DNA of 64,000 nt from NCBI RefSeq assembly GCF_030915485.1, contig NZ_CP133266.1, positions 3,972,001 through 4,036,000 on the forward strand, in the 5' to 3' direction. The notes below the pieces were generated by a model. That model was not told where the DNA came from. It saw only the letters and a program-made list of their open reading frames with translations, and made no database searches. Shown here one piece after another: positions 53,511-63,713 of this stretch (positions are counted from its first letter, which is position 1; each line of letters begins with the position of its first letter). Position numbers and translations under genes: made by a program. Source of the stretch: Neobacillus sp. PS3-40. GTDB taxonomy: Bacteria; Bacillota; Bacilli; Bacillales; Cytobacillaceae.

Positions 53511-54074
53511 ATGGTGAAAACGGAAAAAGAAAAAATGGTAAATGGCGAACTTTACAATGCTGCCGACCCAGAATTACTAAAAGAAAGATTAAATGCACGA
53601 AGACTAACCAGGCTATATAATCAAACACTTGAAACAGATGACAACAAAAGAACCAAATTATTAAAAGAGTTGTTTGGCTCAACAGGAAAAAATCTATTCA
53701 TAGAACCAACGTTTCGATGTGATTATGGTTACAATATACATATTAATGAGAATTTCTATGCTAATTTTGATTGTGTTTTTTTGGATGTTTGTGAGATTAG
53801 GATAGGTGATAATTGCTATATTGGGCCAGGTGTACACATATATACAGCAACACACCCATTAAAATCAACGGAAAGAATATCAGGAGTAGAATACGGAAAG
53901 CCAGTAAAAATCGGTCAGAATGTCTGGATTGGTGGGAGAACCGTTATAAACCCTGGAGTTAATATAGGTAATAATGTTGTTATTGCTTCAGGAGCAATCG
54001 TAACAAAAGATGTACCAGATAATGTTGTGGTTGGTGGAAATCCTGCGAAAATAATTAAAGAAATTGAAGAATAG
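53511..54074 (+). CDS. maa: maltose/galactoside O-acetyltransferase
   Basis: A 187-residue left-handed beta-helix acetyltransferase. The N-terminal domain has [17 protein letters not shown] and the NQTLETDD helix; the hexapeptide-repeat core includes [31 protein letters not shown] with the catalytic histidine, and [20 protein letters not shown]. It acetylates sugars using acetyl-CoA. TTAAGGAG precedes the ATG. It stands alone with a strong terminator. Confidence 0.93.
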   Translation: MVKTEKEKMVNGELYNAADPELLKERLNARRLTRLYNQTLETDDNKRTKLLKELFGSTGKNLFIEPTFRCDYGYNIHINENFYANFDCVFLDVCEIRIGDNCYIGPGVHIYTATHPLKSTERISGVEYGKPVKIGQNVWIGGRTVINPGVNIGNNVVIASGAIVTKDVPDNVVVGGNPAKIIKEIEE

Positions 54075-54105
54075 ATTAGTTCTAAAACCTATGTAATTTT
54101 TTGAG

Positions 54106-54135
54106 AGGAAAGGACAAATGAGTCCTTTCCTTTTT
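54106..54135 (+). terminator. terminator after maa
   Basis: AGGAAAGGAC and GTCCTTTCCT form a perfect 10-bp stem with a 6-base loop followed by TTTT. It closely resembles the terminator at 62805. Confidence 0.85.
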
Positions 54136-54318
54136 AAATAGTCTTGATGAATAGGTATTAGCAATTATCTTCCTAAAGAAGATGAAGTAGTAAAAAGGCT
54201 ACAAAACAATTGGCATCCTAGTATAATTGTAGGGGTAGTTTTTTGTCTTACACAAAGTTAGCGCATGACCTATTTTAAAAATATGGAGAAAACTTCTCTG
54301 ATACAAGAAAAAAGACCT

Positions 54319-55518
54319 TTAAAAGAAAATCCTTTCAACCAACCAAAATGCTCCCAAAAGAGCGATGATAAATGAACCACCTCGCACCATTTTTCCATAA
54401 GATTTATTCCTTTGGATTAAAATGAGTAATGGAAGCAGTAATAATACGATAGACAGTTGAACTGCCTCAATACCTAGATTGAAATTAACTAATGCAACTG
54501 CTAGGTGGCTTTTAGGAATTGACATTTCTCTTAAAATACTGGCAAAACCTAGCCCATGAATTAAACCAAATATAAAAGTAATACTCCAACGCCACTTAAT
54601 TTCTTTGCGAAATATATTTTCTAAAGCAACATAGCAAATACTTAATGCAATCGTTGCCTCGACAAAACGGGAAGGGATGGTAACCATACCTAATACAGCG
54701 AGACTAAGTGTAATACTATGTGCAATTGTAAAAGAAGTTACAATCGCTGCATACTGCTTAAATGTTTGTTTCCTTATTAATAACGCTAAAAGAAATAATA
54801 AATGATCATAGCCAGTTAAGATATGAAGAGCTCCGAGTTTAAAAAATGAAAACCATGTAGATGTTTCTTTTACAGGAGTTGCCTGAGCAGTTTGAACCGG
54901 ATGAGTATCTGGTGATATGCTTTGTACGTCTGTTGCTCCTTGTTCTTGTTGCACTTCAGTTACAAGCATCGTCCAAACCCGGTCCTTACCCTGCAGAACA
55001 TTTTCACTTGTCTGACCTTCATAAGATGCGGAAATAAGATCTACATAATTAGTTGCAGAATCATTGGCATAGAAGCCATCATTAAAGCTAATCGTCTCCC
55101 CTGGTTTAAAGGAAGGAAAAGTCATATAGACGGATAGAAATACTTTATCTTGTTTTTTTACCAATTTCATTTGATCAATTTTAGCTGTTTGTTCCTTATT
55201 ATCCTTATCAAGAGCAATACCCTCAGAAAGAATTTCCTCTAATTTATGTTTATTGTGCTTAATTTCTGATTTTTCTAGAACCCAGTTTTTATTCTTATCA
55301 ATCCCTTTAATTAATTCAAAGATAGATAACGTATCAAGAGAAAAGACAACTTCAGTTTTTTTTGAATCCATTGTTATTTTCGTATAACTAGCACTGTATG
55401 CGTGTGCAGATGCATTGGATGGGAAGAGTAAAAATGGCAACAGAATAAATGATAGTAACAACAAGGTTAGAAGTCTGACTTTCGGAAAGATTACATTCTT
55501 ACTGAAAAGTAAATGCAC
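54319..55518 (-). CDS. HupE/UreJ-family membrane protein with extracellular N-domain
   Basis: A 399-residue protein starting at GTG (TAGGAGG upstream). A signal segment (about residues 14-38, ending ASA-HA) leads to an extracellular domain of about 180 residues, then six or seven membrane segments. The membrane part has LGALHILTGYDHLLFLLALL, IAHSITLSLAVLG and GLIHGLGFASIL, the histidine-rich HupE/UreJ pattern. Relatives are proposed metal (nickel/cobalt) transporters; substrate unknown here. Confidence 0.85.
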   Translation of the reverse strand: MHLLFSKNVIFPKVRLLTLLLLSFILLPFLLFPSNASAHAYSASYTKITMDSKKTEVVFSLDTLSIFELIKGIDKNKNWVLEKSEIKHNKHKLEEILSEGIALDKDNKEQTAKIDQMKLVKKQDKVFLSVYMTFPSFKPGETISFNDGFYANDSATNYVDLISASYEGQTSENVLQGKDRVWTMLVTEVQQEQGATDVQSISPDTHPVQTAQATPVKETSTWFSFFKLGALHILTGYDHLLFLLALLIRKQTFKQYAAIVTSFTIAHSITLSLAVLGMVTIPSRFVEATIALSICYVALENIFRKEIKWRWSITFIFGLIHGLGFASILREMSIPKSHLAVALVNFNLGIEAVQLSIVLLLLPLLILIQRNKSYGKMVRGGSFIIALLGAFWLVERIFF

Positions 55519-55792
55519 GAGAAACCTCCTAAAATTATTATATTAAAATAATTTTTAAAAATTGCCATTATTAAAAATAAATATTATCCCCCTTAATATA
55601 ATCATATTTTATCCAGAATTGTATACAATTTATCAATTACTCTATAAATCTTAAGATAATAATTATTAATGGTATATCTTTATGTCAGAATATTTCGTAG
55701 AATTAAAGAGTAATTGATATTACAGGAAAGGGGCGATAAAAAATTTTTCGCATTTAGTTTAAATAAAATCTAAGCGAAGGGTTGGTAAATGA

Positions 55793-56146
55793 ATGATTTG
55801 GAGAAACAGAAAATTTAAACGCATAACAAGCATTGTCACGACAGTTCTTCTATTGATCAGCACCTTTTTGCCAAGTAGTTTAATTGGTAGAGCTCATGCA
55901 GAGCAAGCAAACCATGTTGTTATCTCTCAGGTTTTCGGTGGGGGAGGAAATAGCGGAGCACCATATAAAAATGACTTTATTGAGTTATATAATCCGACGG
56001 ATCAACCTGTTTTACTAGATGGATGGTCTGTACAATACGCTTCTTCTTCAGGTTCAACATGGGGGGTTACTACTTTAAAAGGAATCATTCAGTCACATGG
56101 TTATTACTTGATAAGTGAAGCCGCAGGAACAGGTAGTGCTGCTTAA
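55793..56146 (+). pseudogene. N-terminal piece of an interrupted large secreted protein
   Basis: 117 codons encode a signal peptide (about residues 10-36, cleavage AHA-EQ) and the start of a lamin-tail domain (VVISQVFGGGGNSGAPYKND, FIELYNPTD). The frame meets a TAA at 56144-56146. The following codons (LPTPDATGASAM) continue the same domain in the same frame up to the next ORF. So this and 56180-61645 are one gene of about 1,950 codons broken by one stop. Whether the stop is real or a sequencing error cannot be judged here. Confidence 0.85.
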
Positions 56147-56179
56147 CTTCCAACTCCAGATGCTACAGGCGCATCCGCA

Positions 56180-59100
56180 ATGTCAGGTACTGCTGGAAAA
56201 GTAGTTTTATTAAATACCACAACAGCAGCTACTGGAACAACACCAGCGGGAGCGATTGATTTTGTTGGATTTGGAACTGCAACAACTTTTGAGGGTTCTG
56301 GTGCAACAAAGGCTCCATCAAATACAACCAGTGCTCAACGTAGGCCATATGATAATACTGATCCAGCTACCGGCAAAGGGAACGCATGGGATACAAATGA
56401 TAACGCAGCAGACTTCTATGTAGGACCAGTTACTACACCAAGAAATACGGCAAGCCCAACGGAAGCTCCAATGGTTCCAGTTACTAGCTTGCAGCCAAAA
56501 GGAACTAATATCCAATTTTCACAAAATAGTAATGATATAACTGTAACAGGTTTGGCAGGTGCAGCTGAACCAGGTTCAACTATCAATGTTTATGAAAGCG
56601 CATCCAAAGGAACTGCTCTTGGAACTGCTACCGCTACAGCAGATGGCTCATTTGATATCAGCTTTACTTCTGATAAAGTACTAGCATCTGTATTTGTTTC
56701 TGCTAAGCAGGATACTTTGAATGAAAGTGCAACGATCCAAATTAACGTTGCTGCTTCAAGCCAAACGGTTGTACAAGACAAACTAAGCTATGTTGTTGCC
56801 AATGGTGTTGGTACTTTAATCGGTGGAGCAGGAGCAACAGTTGCAAATGCTATTATTAATGTTTACCCAAATGATACGGCAAATGCAGCAGAAAGATTAA
56901 ATAGCCAAACTATCACAGCAGGTAGTGGAGGAGATTTTTCAGTTACGATTAACAATGCTCCTAATACTGTTTATGTAACACAGATTACAAACTCAGCAAA
57001 AGGAATCATGTTAGAAAGTGTTCCCGTATCCGTTACAAAAGCGGATACAACTGTTATTACAAAGCTTAATGAGGTTCGAGCTTATGATAATAATGGGCAG
57101 CCAATAAATCTCAACCAGTTCTATACCATTGAAGGTGTTGCGACGGTTGACAATCAAATTCTTGGAACACAAAAACAAAATTTCTATTTACAGGATAATA
57201 CTGCAGGAATAGACATTTTTAGTACTACTTTAGATACTCCTTTCAAGGTCACTAAAGGTGATAAATTACGTGTAACCGGTAAAGTACTTATTTACAACGG
57301 TTTAACAGAATTCGAGCCCACTTCTATCGAAAAAAAGAGTGAAGGCAATCCAATACCAGTAGCTAAAAATCTTACCATTCTGGAGTCAACTACCTTTGCA
57401 ACAGCAGAACCACTTGAAGGGAGCCTTGTAACGGTTACTGGTCAGGTTACAACAACAGCAAGTACACCTCCAAATTATAATGTAACTTTTGTTGATGAAA
57501 ACAATAAAGCAACAACCTTACGGATACTAAGTCCTACAGGCATTGTTCCAGACACAGACCTTGTTGTAGGGAAAAGCTACACAGTGACTGGAGTATTGGG
57601 ACAATATACAACTAACAAAACACTACTTACTTCTGGATATCAAATTTATCCTCGTGATAAAAAAGATATTGCACCAATTCTTCAAATTACACATACTCCT
57701 TTAACGCAGGTTTACAAAGGAGCGAATGTACAATTTGAAGCAAACGCTGATGGTGCCGAAACTGTTACTTTGTACTATAGAGCGACAGGTAAAACTGATT
57801 TTACTGCTTTACCTATGGTTATAGGCAGTGAAGGGCGTTACACGGTCACATTAGACGCAGCAAATGTACCTCAAAACGGCTTCGACTATTATATTGAAGC
57901 AAAAGCAGGTGCACAAACTAAACAAGCAGGGTCAAGTGCATCTCCATTTTCGGTTACCTTAATAGACGATACTTTAGGACCGGACTTTAGTGGTGAAACA
58001 CCTCAAGATAAATCGAAGATAGAGACTCCACACCCTGAAATTTCTGTTTTAATTAATGATCCAAGTGGTGTTGATGCAGCTTCTGTGCAGCTGTGGCTTG
58101 ATGGAAACGAACTTAAGGCTCCAGATGCCACAATTAGTAAAACACAAGTAAAGTATACACCTACGGATGACATGGTACTTGGCACACATACTGTCAAGGT
58201 ATCGGCAAAAGACGCTAGAGGGAACAGCAATGTAAAAGAGTGGACATTTGAAATAGTACCTCGCTTTACTGGAGGAAATCACTACCGTGGTACTACACAT
58301 AACCATACTAGCATTTCGCATGATGCTACAGGAAATCCGGAAGATGCTTTAAAAGCAGCAGAAGAACACCATTACGATTTCTTTTCTTTCTCAGACCATT
58401 CACATGACATTGACCCATCATTACTTGGTCAAGATACTGTGGTAAATCAAAAAGGTATGCAAGAACGTAAAGGTGGAGAGCAGTGGCAATTAACAAAAGA
58501 CCTTGCAAAACAATATACACAAAATGGTTCGTTTGTTGTATTCCCTGCCTTTGAAATGACTGCTACTACTTGGGGGCATTCCAATGTTTTCGGAACCGAG
58601 AATTTCATCGACCGAAACATTAATGGGAAGCAATACCAAGATTTAAGCCAGTATTATGCATGGGTTATGACGTATGATGATGTCGTTGCCCAATTCAATC
58701 ATCCAGATATGTCTGCAAATGCATTTAATAATTTTAAACCGTATGACAAAAATCTGGATAAATTATTTACGATGTTAGAAGTTGGTAATGGTTCAGGCCA
58801 TTATGGATATGCAAATGCTGAAGGTAAATTTTATTCTGCATTAGATCTGGGCTGGCATGTTGCACCAACGTATGGTGAGGATAACCATGATGGAACATGG
58901 GGTCAAACCAATGCTCGTACAGTTATTGTTGCTAATGATTTATCTCAAGAATCCTTGCTACACTCTATGCGAAATATGCGTGTGTACATGGAAGAGGATC
59001 CAAACTTCAATTTGGATGTATTAGCAAATGGTTACTATATGGGTTCGACTGTTGATACAAAGAACTTAAAGTTTGCTATTTCCGGAAGTGACCTAGTCGC

Positions 59101-61645
59101 CGAAGCACATAATGACAGCGATTATAAATATCTTCCAACAACTTATAAATCAGATGACAGAATTGCTAAAGTGGAATTAATTTCAAATGGTGGAAAAGTG
59201 GTTGATTCTTATTCACCAATGACAAAGGATTTTAATTGGGCACCATCTTATACCGTAACAAGTGGCCAGCAATGGTTTGTTGTTAAAGTTACCCAAATGG
59301 ATGGCGAACGGATTTATTCTTCACCAATCTGGTCGAAGGAACAATCAGTTGATGTAAAAGTCAACGGAATTGATATCGATGCTGGTGTAATTATTGACGG
59401 CAATCCAGCTTCATTAAAAGCGACTATTGCTAATAATGGAATGGAGACAGTTAATAATCTTAAAGTCGATTTCTATTATGATGAAGTGAATCAAGATCAT
59501 TTTATTGGAACAAGCGATATCTCTTCTATTTTAAGTAAAAGCTCAGCAACTGCTGCAGCTACTTGGAAAACTCCAATAAAAGGTGATCACAAATTAATCG
59601 TGGTAGTAACCTCAAAGGATGGCCTTGATATTGGTGATGTTCAATATACGTTACAAGTAAAAATTAAAGAATCACTTGGTATAAAAGTTCTGATTGATGC
59701 TAAACACGGAAACGAAAATACAAGTGCTGACAGCGGAACGTACAAAGACAACTTAAAAGCCTTTACGCTTGAACTTCAAAAAGAAGGATATACGGTTGCT
59801 GAAAATAAAGTAACTATTACTGATGAAGTGTTAAGCAATGTAAAAGTGTTAGTCTTTACAAATGCAAGAACTGCACTAACTGATGCGGAAAGAGCAGCGG
59901 TCGCTAAATTTGTGACAAATGGTGGTTCATTGTTGATGACTGCTAAGAGTAACAACAGTGCTGATCCAACAATAAATAACCCGTTGTTAAGCGACATTGG
60001 AACGAATATTCGAATCGGAAATGATGGAGTATTTGACTTAAGTAAGAGTGGTAATTTCTGGGGTGATCCAGCTGTTAGTCCCTATGCAGTCAGAGTACAT
60101 CCGGGATTAGTACCAAGCCATATTACTGATCGCGTTGCGTTCGTTGATTATTATAGTGGTGTCAGCTTGTCAGGTGCTAATAATCAGGCTCTTACACAAG
60201 GTGGTAATGTCACAATCCTTGCAAAAGGAAATGAAACAACGTACCAGGGTAATATTAAAGGTGGATACACGTATGACAGTGTTTCTGATGATAATGGTGG
60301 TTCTGCTATTCCATTAATTGCCTCTGATGAAATCGGAACAGGACGTATCATTGTTTCAGGTATGAACTTCTTTAATGATAAACAGATGGATGAATCATAT
60401 GAACCAAAAGGGAATGATGAACTAGCTTTAAATGCTATTAACTGGTTAGCAGATCGGGAGACGAACGTTTCTAAGATTTCCGATGCACGCAAACTAGCAG
60501 ATGATACAGATGTTGTAGTGGAAGGAACTGTAACCACTGCTGCAGGCGTATTCTTTGATGCGTTCTACCTACAAGATGATACGAATGGTATTATGGCTTA
60601 TCTTGAAGTTCCAGACGGTTCACTAAAAGCCGGAGATAAGGTTCGGGTATATGGTCATCTTAAGACGTTTGAAAATAACAAAGAATTAGAGTTTACAAGT
60701 TTTGCTAAAGATGTTATTAAACTCAGTTCAGGTGATCCTGTTCAGCCAAAAGAGGTAGCAACTGGGGAAGCTACAACGAATGCTAACAAAGGTTTACTTG
60801 TTAAGGTGAAAGGGAAAGTAGTGTCTCAATTTGATGATAACTCCTATGTCATCAATGACGGCTCAGGTGATTTGTTAGTATTTACTGACGGATACATTGT
60901 TAACCAAAGTGGTCCAGTTCCAGTCCTGAAGGCAGGAGATACTCTTGAAGCAGTCGGATTGTCCGGTTCTTTTGCGCAGGGTGAACGTATCCGTGTTAGA
61001 GATACAAAAGAATTAGTTGGAATTCCAGATACTACAGCACCTGTCACAACAGTTGATTTAAATCCAATCAATTCAACTGGAAAAAATGGGTGGTATACAT
61101 CTGATGTTACTGTCAGCCTCACAGCGACAGATGATATGTCTGGTGTTAAAACAACCCAATATCAAATCAACGGTAATGGATGGTCTGATTACACAGCACC
61201 AATCCAGTTGACTACTGATGGTGTATTCACTATCGAATATCGAAGTGAAGATTTCAGAGGTAATGTTGAAATTGCGAAGTCACTTGAAGTGAAAATCGAT
61301 AAAATAGCACCAACTTTGAAGGTTACTGTTGACCAGCCTATTCTTTCTGTACCAAACCATAAGATGGTAGATATCAAAGCATTCCTTGAAGCTAGTGATT
61401 CGACATCAGGAATTGATTCCGTTGTATTAGAATCCATAACTGTAAATGAAGAAAATGCTAACCCAAGTGATGTCCAAGGTGCATCCTATGGAACAAATGA
61501 CATGATATTCAGTCTTCGTGCCGAGAGAAACGGTTATGGGGATGGACGTATCTATACAATTACCTATCTTGCAACAGATAAAGCTGGAAATAGTATAAGA
61601 GGGACTGCAACAGTAACGATACCAAAAGGGAACTCAGGCAAATAA
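56180..61645 (+). CDS. large extracellular multidomain PHP-type metallohydrolase, C-terminal 1,821 codons
   Basis: In frame with the upstream signal-peptide piece and lacking its own ribosome site. Domains in order (residues from this start): rest of the lamin-tail domain (1-90); YhcR-type OB-fold (about 294-445); Ig-like modules (500-700); PHP/CehA-like metal hydrolase with THNHTSISHD and FSDHSHDID (about 700-960, metal ligands intact); a CARDB-like module (about 1057-1160); a GATase/DUF4350-like module (about 1167-1430); a second OB-fold (1430-1610); and C-terminal Ig-like modules. No sortase motif. A role in extracellular phosphoester or nucleic-acid breakdown is plausible. Confidence 0.8.
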   Translation: MSGTAGKVVLLNTTTAATGTTPAGAIDFVGFGTATTFEGSGATKAPSNTTSAQRRPYDNTDPATGKGNAWDTNDNAADFYVGPVTTPRNTASPTEAPMVPVTSLQPKGTNIQFSQNSNDITVTGLAGAAEPGSTINVYESASKGTALGTATATADGSFDISFTSDKVLASVFVSAKQDTLNESATIQINVAASSQTVVQDKLSYVVANGVGTLIGGAGATVANAIINVYPNDTANAAERLNSQTITAGSGGDFSVTINNAPNTVYVTQITNSAKGIMLESVPVSVTKADTTVITKLNEVRAYDNNGQPINLNQFYTIEGVATVDNQILGTQKQNFYLQDNTAGIDIFSTTLDTPFKVTKGDKLRVTGKVLIYNGLTEFEPTSIEKKSEGNPIPVAKNLTILESTTFATAEPLEGSLVTVTGQVTTTASTPPNYNVTFVDENNKATTLRILSPTGIVPDTDLVVGKSYTVTGVLGQYTTNKTLLTSGYQIYPRDKKDIAPILQITHTPLTQVYKGANVQFEANADGAETVTLYYRATGKTDFTALPMVIGSEGRYTVTLDAANVPQNGFDYYIEAKAGAQTKQAGSSASPFSVTLIDDTLGPDFSGETPQDKSKIETPHPEISVLINDPSGVDAASVQLWLDGNELKAPDATISKTQVKYTPTDDMVLGTHTVKVSAKDARGNSNVKEWTFEIVPRFTGGNHYRGTTHNHTSISHDATGNPEDALKAAEEHHYDFFSFSDHSHDIDPSLLGQDTVVNQKGMQERKGGEQWQLTKDLAKQYTQNGSFVVFPAFEMTATTWGHSNVFGTENFIDRNINGKQYQDLSQYYAWVMTYDDVVAQFNHPDMSANAFNNFKPYDKNLDKLFTMLEVGNGSGHYGYANAEGKFYSALDLGWHVAPTYGEDNHDGTWGQTNARTVIVANDLSQESLLHSMRNMRVYMEEDPNFNLDVLANGYYMGSTVDTKNLKFAISGSDLVAEAHNDSDYKYLPTTYKSDDRIAKVELISNGGKVVDSYSPMTKDFNWAPSYTVTSGQQWFVVKVTQMDGERIYSSPIWSKEQSVDVKVNGIDIDAGVIIDGNPASLKATIANNGMETVNNLKVDFYYDEVNQDHFIGTSDISSILSKSSATAAATWKTPIKGDHKLIVVVTSKDGLDIGDVQYTLQVKIKESLGIKVLIDAKHGNENTSADSGTYKDNLKAFTLELQKEGYTVAENKVTITDEVLSNVKVLVFTNARTALTDAERAAVAKFVTNGGSLLMTAKSNNSADPTINNPLLSDIGTNIRIGNDGVFDLSKSGNFWGDPAVSPYAVRVHPGLVPSHITDRVAFVDYYSGVSLSGANNQALTQGGNVTILAKGNETTYQGNIKGGYTYDSVSDDNGGSAIPLIASDEIGTGRIIVSGMNFFNDKQMDESYEPKGNDELALNAINWLADRETNVSKISDARKLADDTDVVVEGTVTTAAGVFFDAFYLQDDTNGIMAYLEVPDGSLKAGDKVRVYGHLKTFENNKELEFTSFAKDVIKLSSGDPVQPKEVATGEATTNANKGLLVKVKGKVVSQFDDNSYVINDGSGDLLVFTDGYIVNQSGPVPVLKAGDTLEAVGLSGSFAQGERIRVRDTKELVGIPDTTAPVTTVDLNPINSTGKNGWYTSDVTVSLTATDDMSGVKTTQYQINGNGWSDYTAPIQLTTDGVFTIEYRSEDFRGNVEIAKSLEVKIDKIAPTLKVTVDQPILSVPNHKMVDIKAFLEASDSTSGIDSVVLESITVNEENANPSDVQGASYGTNDMIFSLRAERNGYGDGRIYTITYLATDKAGNSIRGTATVTIPKGNSGK

Positions 61646-61655
61646 TAGTTTAAAA

Positions 61656-61704
61656 GGACTGCTAACAGGACAGTGACTGTCTCTGGAAGTAGTCTTTTTT
61701 TTTC
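61656..61704 (+). terminator. terminator after the large secreted-protein gene
   Basis: An imperfect stem (GGACTGCT with AGTAGTC, plus an inner GACAGT/ACTGTC pair) is followed by nine T residues just after the stop codon. Confidence 0.7.
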
Positions 61705-62069
61705 GCGGGACAGTCCCTAATTTTTGGTATATTATTTTAATAGATATTTTTAGTACATATATTTAAGGGTTTTTCATACATTTAGACTAGGGGTCCATAT
61801 TGTTTAAGACAGAATTTTCATCTCCTCTAAAACGAAGCTATTCTTGGTCGGTTAACTAAACTAACACAAACACATTCATGTGTAGTATGGCTGATCTTGA
61901 ACATGTAAGTAGCAGAAAGCTTATTTTTCCTGGTTGGTTTTGCAAAGATCCGCCCCGTTTCTTCCTCCAACAAGGGTGTAGAATCAACGGGGAAATTGGT
62001 ATTAATTAGGACAAGTTTTATTGCATGTGGGAAGTAGATCAATAAATGGAAAAGGAGAACTAAATCCAT
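61705..62069. other. 365-bp gap before the TerC gene
   Basis: I looked for a yybP-ykoY manganese riboswitch, which often precedes TerC genes, and did not find its conserved blocks. No open frame with a ribosome site was seen. Some GC-rich sequence near 61950-62000 has short inverted patches (CCCCGTT and AACGGGG) without a T-run. Confidence 0.4.
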
Positions 62070-62795
62070 ATGGAGTTCCTACAAGAAATAGTGAATAATT
62101 ATCGCGCTTTTTTTTCATTAGAAGCTTTTGAAAATGTAGTTTTTAATCCTGCTAGTTGGGGAGTTATTGGAACTCTTATTATCCTTGAAGGATTATTATC
62201 TGCTGATAACGCTTTGGTTTTAGCGGTGATGGTGAAGCATCTACCAAAGGACCAACGAAAGAAAGCACTTTTCTATGGAATTTTTGGTGCTTATTTTTTC
62301 CGCGTTGTTGTGATTGGAATAGGAATTTCTTTAATTCATATTGCCTGGATTAAAATAGTCTGTGGTCATTATCTACTTTGGATTGTTTTTCAGAACTTAC
62401 TTCAGAAAAATGATCAAGAAGATGGGGTCCAAAATAAAAAAATGGCCTTTTGGAAAACAGTGTTAACAGTGGAGTTAATGGACATTTCGTTTAGCTTTGA
62501 CAGTGTGATTGCAGCATTTGGAGTTTCAAATCAAGTATGGGTCCTATTCTTAGGAGGGGTACTAGGTATTCTAATGATGAGAGGTGTCGCAAATTTATTC
62601 TTGGCATTGATTGAAAAAGTACCAGAATTTGAAACAACGGCGTTTGTTTTAATTGCCATTATCGGAGTAAAAATGATCCTTTCTGCTTTCGGCTTTCATA
62701 TGGATGAAATGGTATTCTTCACCGTAATAATCACGATTTTCTTAGGAACATTTATTGTTCATTTATTTAGAAAAGGGTATAAAACAACTGTATAA
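62070..62795 (+). CDS. TerC-family integral membrane protein (probable metal exporter)
   Basis: A 241-residue TerC protein with about seven membrane segments. The two acidic metal-site helices are visible: LIILEGLLSADNALVLAVMV and VELMDISFSFDSVIAAFG. Bacillus relatives (YceF/YkoY type) export manganese, for instance to metalate secreted enzymes. AAAGGAG lies about 10 bases before the ATG. It is next to the gene for a large secreted metal-dependent hydrolase, which may or may not be meaningful. Confidence 0.92.
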   Translation: MEFLQEIVNNYRAFFSLEAFENVVFNPASWGVIGTLIILEGLLSADNALVLAVMVKHLPKDQRKKALFYGIFGAYFFRVVVIGIGISLIHIAWIKIVCGHYLLWIVFQNLLQKNDQEDGVQNKKMAFWKTVLTVELMDISFSFDSVIAAFGVSNQVWVLFLGGVLGILMMRGVANLFLALIEKVPEFETTAFVLIAIIGVKMILSAFGFHMDEMVFFTVIITIFLGTFIVHLFRKGYKTTV

Positions 62796-62804
62796 TTTTT
62801 TGAG

Positions 62805-62835
62805 AGGAGAGGGCAAACGAGCCTTTTCCTTTTTT
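62805..62835 (+). terminator. terminator after the TerC gene
   Basis: AGGAGAGGGC and GCCTTTTCCT pair (two G-U pairs) around AAACGA, followed by TTTTT. Confidence 0.8.
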
Positions 62836-62898
62836 ACTTCTTACTGGCATTTTATAGTGAAACCAACTTAAATAGAGGAGGTTTTAAGAGGAGTTACA

Positions 62899-62967
62899 TT
62901 GGTAATATGTGTGTTTATTATTAATCATATCGATTTTAATCCAAAAAAAATAGAACTAGGTGAATGA
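62899..62967 (+). CDS. possible 22-residue peptide ending in a terminator hairpin
   Basis: A TTG codon 5 bases after AGAGGAG opens a 22-codon frame (start MVICVFIINH) that ends in TGA inside a hairpin (GGTGA, loop, TCACC, then CTTTTTTT at about 62957-62982). The arrangement resembles a leader peptide or a tiny gene with its own terminator. Evidence is limited to the ribosome site and the hairpin. Confidence 0.25.
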   Translation: MVICVFIINHIDFNPKKIELGE

Positions 62968-62982
62968 TCTCACCCTTTTTTT
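62957..62982 (+). terminator. small terminator-like hairpin
   Basis: GGTGA and TCACC pair around ATGATC and run into CTTTTTTT. The stem is short, so efficiency is uncertain. The remaining DNA up to 63149 is AT-rich with no feature recognised. Confidence 0.5.
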
Positions 62983-63149
62983 GTAAGCTGTGCGCCCAAA
63001 GTTTTTTTGAAAAAAATCCCAAATAAACGCACGCTCAGCCCGAATTTTCTAGATTTAAAAATTTTTTTGCTAGATAATAAAAAAAAAGAGGCAAATTGCT
63101 TTAATATAGAATATAGTTAAGTTATCTGTTTTCACAAGGGGTTACCACT

Positions 63150-63713
63150 ATGAGTATAAAACATAAAAAGTATAATTTTTTTCAACGACTAGGACGTGCT
63201 TTTAGGTACAATTTTATTAAGCTTTTTCGATCTCCTGGAGGAGCCAAAAAGGTATCCTTGGGATTTTCCCTTGGTTTTGGCTTAGAAATGCTGGTTCTTT
63301 CAACCGCTGGACTAATTTATATATTGTTTATACCAATTGTACGTATATCCAAAGGCTCATTACCTGCTGCAATCATCGGAAATGTTATTGGAAAACTATC
63401 CTTTCTTCCCGTTATTCTTTTACCTTTTGCTAAAAAGGTTGGGAAAATAATCTACCCAATGACAGTTAGAATAGGTCACAATGCTCCTTTTTCTTTACAG
63501 AATTTAATGCACGGTGATTTTAGTGGCTTAATTGGTATTCTTCATGGAGGAATACATCTTTTAATAGGAATGACTGCTTTAGGAATTGTACTTGGTTTGA
63601 CTTCATACTTTATAGTTCATTATTTCTATGAAAAAACAAAAGAAAATAGATTAACAAGAATTCGTGAAAAACATGCGTTACGTAAAAAGAACCTCAATAA
63701 TAATTTAACATGA
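63150..63713 (+). CDS. DUF2062-domain membrane protein
   Basis: A 187-residue membrane protein with a basic N-terminus (KKYNFFQRLGRAFRYNFIKLFR) and the DUF2062 core: SPGGAKKVSLGFSLGFGLEML, PAAIIGNVIGKLSFLP and a C-terminal membrane segment (about 140-160), then a strongly basic tail. AAGGGG precedes the ATG. The family role is unknown. Confidence 0.85.
   Translation: MSIKHKKYNFFQRLGRAFRYNFIKLFRSPGGAKKVSLGFSLGFGLEMLVLSTAGLIYILFIPIVRISKGSLPAAIIGNVIGKLSFLPVILLPFAKKVGKIIYPMTVRIGHNAPFSLQNLMHGDFSGLIGILHGGIHLLIGMTALGIVLGLTSYFIVHYFYEKTKENRLTRIREKHALRKKNLNNNLT

Noticed and set aside
61705-62069. Manganese (yybP-ykoY) riboswitch before the TerC gene
   Set aside because: None of the conserved aptamer blocks is present.
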